A stretch of DNA of 64,000 bases from Nocardioides sp. InS609-2 (lineage in GTDB: Bacteria; Actinomycetota; Actinomycetes; Propionibacteriales; Nocardioidaceae). This document shows positions 61,353-64,000 of the stretch, piece after piece. The DNA is taken from contig NZ_CP060034.1 in the NCBI RefSeq assembly GCF_023208195.1, forward strand, positions 558,001-622,000, written 5' to 3'. The notes under the pieces were generated by a model. It was not told the origin of the DNA. It saw nothing but the letters and a program-made list of their open reading frames with translations, and ran no database searches. A program made the position numbers and the translations under genes. The first letter of the stretch is position 1. Each line of letters begins with the position of its first letter.

Positions 61353-62015
61353 GTGCATGTCGTGATCATGGGCTGCGGCCGGGTCGGTTCGACCCTCGCC
61401 CGCTCCCTCGAGGACCGGAACCACACTGTCTCCATCATCGACAGCGACCCCGACGCCTTCCGGCGGCTCGGGCCCTCGTTCAACGGCGACAAGGTGACGG
61501 GCTACGGCTTCGACCAGGAAGTCCTGGAGAAGGCCGGCATCCGCCGGGCCGATGCGTTCGCGGCTGTCTCGAGCGGCGACAACTCCAACATCATCGCCGC
61601 GCGCGTGGCCCGCGAGACGTTCGGCATCCAGCAGGTCGTCGCCCGCATCTACGACCCGGGCCGGGCCGAGGTCTACCAGCGACTCGGCATCACCACGGTC
61701 GCCACGGTCAAGTGGACCGCCGACCAGGTGCTGCGCCGGATCCTGCCGGCCGGCGCCGAGCCCGACTTCCGCGACCCGTCGGGCACGATCCGCCTCGACC
61801 AGGTGCCGGTGCCGGAGGTCTGGATCGGGCAGCGCACGATCCACTTCCAGGAGCAGACCCGCTGCCGCATCGCCTGGATCGACCGGCTCGGTGAAGGCAT
61901 GCTGCCGACCCGCGAGTCGGTCATCCAGGAGGGTGACCTGCTCCACCTCGTCATGCGCGAGGAGCACGCCGCCCGTGCCTATTCCGTGTTCGAGTCCGGC
62001 CCCGAGGAGAACTGA
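61353..62015 (+). CDS. ceoB: CeoB, TrkA-type potassium-transport regulator
   Basis: 220 residues with one RCK unit. The N-terminal Rossmann motif is VVIMGCGRVGSTLARSLED, and a C-terminal RCK_C half contains LGEGMLPTRESVIQEGDLLH. It resembles mycobacterial CeoB. GTG 61353 lies 7 bases after a TACGGT -10-like box, so the mRNA is probably leaderless. It overlaps ceoC by one base. It gates or regulates a K+ transporter in response to NAD(H)/nucleotides; the KimA-like permease is divergent from it. Confidence 0.92.
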   Translation: MHVVIMGCGRVGSTLARSLEDRNHTVSIIDSDPDAFRRLGPSFNGDKVTGYGFDQEVLEKAGIRRADAFAAVSSGDNSNIIAARVARETFGIQQVVARIYDPGRAEVYQRLGITTVATVKWTADQVLRRILPAGAEPDFRDPSGTIRLDQVPVPEVWIGQRTIHFQEQTRCRIAWIDRLGEGMLPTRESVIQEGDLLHLVMREEHAARAYSVFESGPEEN

Positions 62016-62680
62016 TGCGCGTCGCCATCGCCGGAGCGGGTGCCGTCGGACGATCGATCGCCCGCGAGCTCATCGACAACGGACACGACGTGCTCCTGAT
62101 CGACAAGGACCCCAACGCGCTCAAGCCCGAGCGGGTCGCCAACGCCGAGTGGCTGCTGGCCGACTCGTGCGAGCTGTCGTCGCTCGAGGAGGCACGGCTC
62201 GACCGGTGCGACGTCGTCATCGCCGCCACGGGTGACGACAAGGCCAACCTGGTCACCTCGCTGCTGGCGAAGACCGAGTTCGGCGTGCCGCGCACCGTTG
62301 GCCGGGTCAACCACCCCAACAACGAGTGGCTCTTCACCGAGGCCTGGGGCGTCGACGTCAACGTGTCGACGCCGCGCATCATGTCGGCGCTGGTCGAGGA
62401 AGCCGTCACCGTCGGCGACCTGGTGCGGCTGTTCACGTTCCGTCGCGGCAACGCCAACCTGGTCGAGATGACGCTGCCCGAGAACTCGCCGTACGTCGGC
62501 AAGCCCGCCGGCCTCATCCCGTTCCCCGAGAACTGCTCGCTGGTCACGATCCTGCGCGACGGGCAGGTCTACACGCCCGAGGCCGAGCAGCCCGTCGAGG
62601 CCGGGGACGAGCTGCTGTTCGTCGTCTCCGCCGATGTCGAGCAGGAGCTCGAGAGCCTGCTGGCGCCCGTCCAGCACTGA
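62015..62680 (+). CDS. ceoC: CeoC, TrkA-type potassium-transport regulator
   Basis: 221 residues, same layout as the preceding gene: MRVAIAGAGAVGRSIARELI (Rossmann), VIAATGDDKANLVTSLLAKT in the middle, then a RCK_C domain with AEQPVEAGDELLFVV. It follows ceoB with ATG overlapping the TGA. The two probably form a hetero-oligomeric gating ring for a potassium transporter. Confidence 0.92.
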   Translation: MRVAIAGAGAVGRSIARELIDNGHDVLLIDKDPNALKPERVANAEWLLADSCELSSLEEARLDRCDVVIAATGDDKANLVTSLLAKTEFGVPRTVGRVNHPNNEWLFTEAWGVDVNVSTPRIMSALVEEAVTVGDLVRLFTFRRGNANLVEMTLPENSPYVGKPAGLIPFPENCSLVTILRDGQVYTPEAEQPVEAGDELLFVVSADVEQELESLLAPVQH

Positions 62681-62685
62681 GGGCT

Positions 62686-62726
62686 TCTTGTTGCCGTGGT
62701 GATACCCGGTCAGCCGGGTATCACGT
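62686..62726. repeat. Palindromic interspersed repeat, copy 3 (short form)
   Basis: GATACCCGGT (62701-62710), CA, GCCGGGTATC (62713-62722), with arms extending to GTG/CAC outside. The left flank CTTCTTGTTGCCGTGG resembles a shortened version of the flank of copies 1 and 2. It lies between the convergent ceoC and DUF3159 genes. Confidence 0.7.
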
Positions 62727-62783
62727 CGGTGTGGCGTCGTTGCAACGTACACACAGCGACGGGACTGACGCCGAAGCTCGGCC

Positions 62784-63521
62784 TCAGGCGGGTTCTGCCG
62801 GCGTGATGGGCGTGGAGTCCTCGAGGGGCGTGTGGTTGCGCGCCAGCAGCCAGACCATGCCGGCGAGCGTGGCGAGCTGGAGCGGCCAGCCGAGCCCGAT
62901 CTTGAGCGCGCCGAGCAACGCGACGGCCGTGTCGGCTTCGAGCGAGCCGGACTTGGCAGCCAGCCACAGCGGAGCCTGTACGGCGACGCGCAGCAGGCAC
63001 GGGAGCGCGAGCATCCACGTCAGCGCAGTGCACAGGCGCACCACCTGGCGGTTGCGGTGCCAGGCGGTCGGGTCGCCGGTGACGGAGCCGACCATGAAGC
63101 CGACGACCGGCCAGCCGATCAGGCAGGTGACCGCCAGCACCACGGAGTAGCCGGCGTTGTAGATGATGCCGGGCAGGAAGTAGGCCAGCGCCTGGTCGTC
63201 GGCGCTGCCACCCGCGGCAGCGGACCGGTGCACGAAGAACCAGCCGATGCCGATGCCGAGCAGCGCGTTGACGCAGAACTGCACGGTCGAGCGCTGCACG
63301 AGCCGCACCAGCAGCAGGGCCGCGGCGGCCGCGATGCTGACGTAGAGCGCGAGGTACAGCTCCTTGGTGGTCAGCCACAGCGCGGTGAAGAGGATCGTCG
63401 GGACGGCGGCCTCGACCATGCCGCGCCGGCCACCGAGGGCCTGCGAGAGCTGGCGGCGTACGACGGCCTCGACGGTGTCGACCGACGGCGCGTCGGTCTG
63501 GGGCTGGTGCTGATCGGTCAC
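62784..63521 (-). CDS. DUF3159 family membrane protein
   Basis: 245 residues from GTG 63521, which overlaps the upstream stop by 4 bp. A hydrophilic N-terminus with VVRRQLSQALGGRRGMVEAA is followed by about six membrane segments (such as VPTILFTALWLTTKELYLAL). Motifs include GIIYNAGYSVVLAVTCLIGW and GDPTAWHRNRQVVRLC. It corresponds by family and position to M. tuberculosis Rv2693c, function unknown, always close to the ceo genes. Confidence 0.9.
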   Translation of the reverse strand: MTDQHQPQTDAPSVDTVEAVVRRQLSQALGGRRGMVEAAVPTILFTALWLTTKELYLALYVSIAAAAALLLVRLVQRSTVQFCVNALLGIGIGWFFVHRSAAAGGSADDQALAYFLPGIIYNAGYSVVLAVTCLIGWPVVGFMVGSVTGDPTAWHRNRQVVRLCTALTWMLALPCLLRVAVQAPLWLAAKSGSLEADTAVALLGALKIGLGWPLQLATLAGMVWLLARNHTPLEDSTPITPAEPA

Positions 63522-63880
63522 GGCAGCAGCTCGTAGCGCGGGTTGTAGATCATCCGTTTGCCGTCGTGGGCGCCGATGCGGCCCTCGACCCGGAGGGAGC
63601 GACCCGCCTCGATGCCGGCGATCCGGCGCCGGCCGAGCCACACGATGGTGATCGTGCCGGAGCCGTCGTCGAGATCGGCCTCGAGCGCGGGCACGCCACC
63701 GCGAGGGCGCAGGGTCACGGTGCGCAGCGTGCCGCGCAGCCGCACCCGCTCACGGTCGGGGGCTTCGGCGATCGACAGGTCGCCTTCGTGGACGTGCGTC
63801 TCGCGCAGGTGCCGCAGGTCCTGGTCGGAGCTGTTGGCCCATCGGCTGATGGTCTTGCGCAGCCGACTCTTCTCGGTCAC
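63518..63880 (-). CDS. OB-fold nucleic-acid-binding protein
   Basis: 120 residues. After a basic N-terminus (RLRKTISRWANSSDQDLRH), an OB-fold follows: RVRLRGTLRTVTLRPRGGVP, then LDDGSGTITIVWLGRRRIAG and a C-terminal strand KRMIYNPRYELL. It resembles the anticodon-binding/RecG-wedge type OB domain. Like Rv2694c it precedes the DUF3159 gene. The ligand is unknown. Confidence 0.88.
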   Translation of the reverse strand: MTEKSRLRKTISRWANSSDQDLRHLRETHVHEGDLSIAEAPDRERVRLRGTLRTVTLRPRGGVPALEADLDDGSGTITIVWLGRRRIAGIEAGRSLRVEGRIGAHDGKRMIYNPRYELLP

Positions 63881-63881
63881 G

Positions 63882-64000
63882 TCACTGCACCTTGCGGGCG
63901 TTCTCGGGCAGCGTCACGGGGAGCGGCTGACCCACCGGCATGGCCTGGGCGCCTCGTCGTACGGCGACCAGGGCGAGGGCGTCCTCCCACTCCCCGGCCA
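63882..64000 (-). CDS. DUF3710-like protein, C-terminal end (runs off the window)
   Basis: The minus strand carries an open frame from the window edge to a TGA at 63882-63884. The C-terminal residues read WEDALALVAVRRGAQAMPVG and then LPVTLPENARKVQ. Position directly upstream of the OB-fold gene and the pattern of the end fit the DUF3710 family that precedes this pair in actinobacteria. Only 39 residues are visible. Confidence 0.6.
   Translation of the reverse strand, partial: AGEWEDALALVAVRRGAQAMPVGQPLPVTLPENARKVQ

Overview
The window is GC-rich with frequent GTG starts and tightly overlapping genes (ATGA and GTGA junctions). Its marker genes are actinobacterial: rbpA, whiA, opcA, the SufU/SufS type of suf operon, an acVLRF1 release factor and a CeoB/CeoC pair. 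Gene order and intergenic repeat style suggest a Nocardioides-like member of the Propionibacteriales. That placement is inference; no rRNA is present to settle it. I see no tRNA, rRNA, CRISPR array, prophage or intact insertion sequence.

Layout. 1-12.2 kb is variable: a partial phosphotransferase, a permease remnant, the acVLRF1 factor, a lipoprotein, and two OmpR-type two-component systems, each linked to small membrane or secreted proteins and to regularly spaced repeats that look like operators. A YbdK-type ligase, small hypothetical proteins and a damaged propeller-like exported protein follow. 12.2-18.8 kb is one operon, sufR-B-D-(Rieske ferredoxin)-C-S-U-T, for Fe-S cluster assembly. 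18.8-26.4 kb holds two ABC exporter pairs and the haem A enzymes CtaA and CtaB, with a glycosyltransferase and a frameshifted glycoside hydrolase between them. 26.5-34.6 kb is the pentose phosphate operon tkt-tal-pgi-zwf-opcA-pgl. Convergent to it, 34.8-43.4 kb carries uvrC-rapZ-yvcK-whiA-gap-pgk-tpiA-secG-rbpA.

43.5-48.5 kb has a Rieske lipoprotein, uvrA and a small conserved gene; the last two each have a LexA-type box. 48.5-50.0 kb is an accessory patch with a decayed IS630 transposase and a divergent pair of MarR-like regulators sharing two palindromic operators. 50-54.8 kb carries an FAD/NAD(P) protein, a TSUP permease, an ABC pair and a SRPBCC/MarR pair. 54.9-64 kb holds aconitase, then a TRAM RNA methyltransferase, a KimA-like permease, ceoB-ceoC, a DUF3159 protein, an OB-fold protein and a partial gene. 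This last stretch matches the order around Mycobacterium tuberculosis Rv2689c-Rv2695c as I remember it.

Most of the window is ordinary core genome. The less explained signals are the two candidate two-component regulons, a three-copy palindromic repeat family, a large palindrome inside uvrC, the histone H1-like tail on UvrA, a 7-bp duplication that splits a glycoside hydrolase, and a mini-ORF coupling zwf to opcA.
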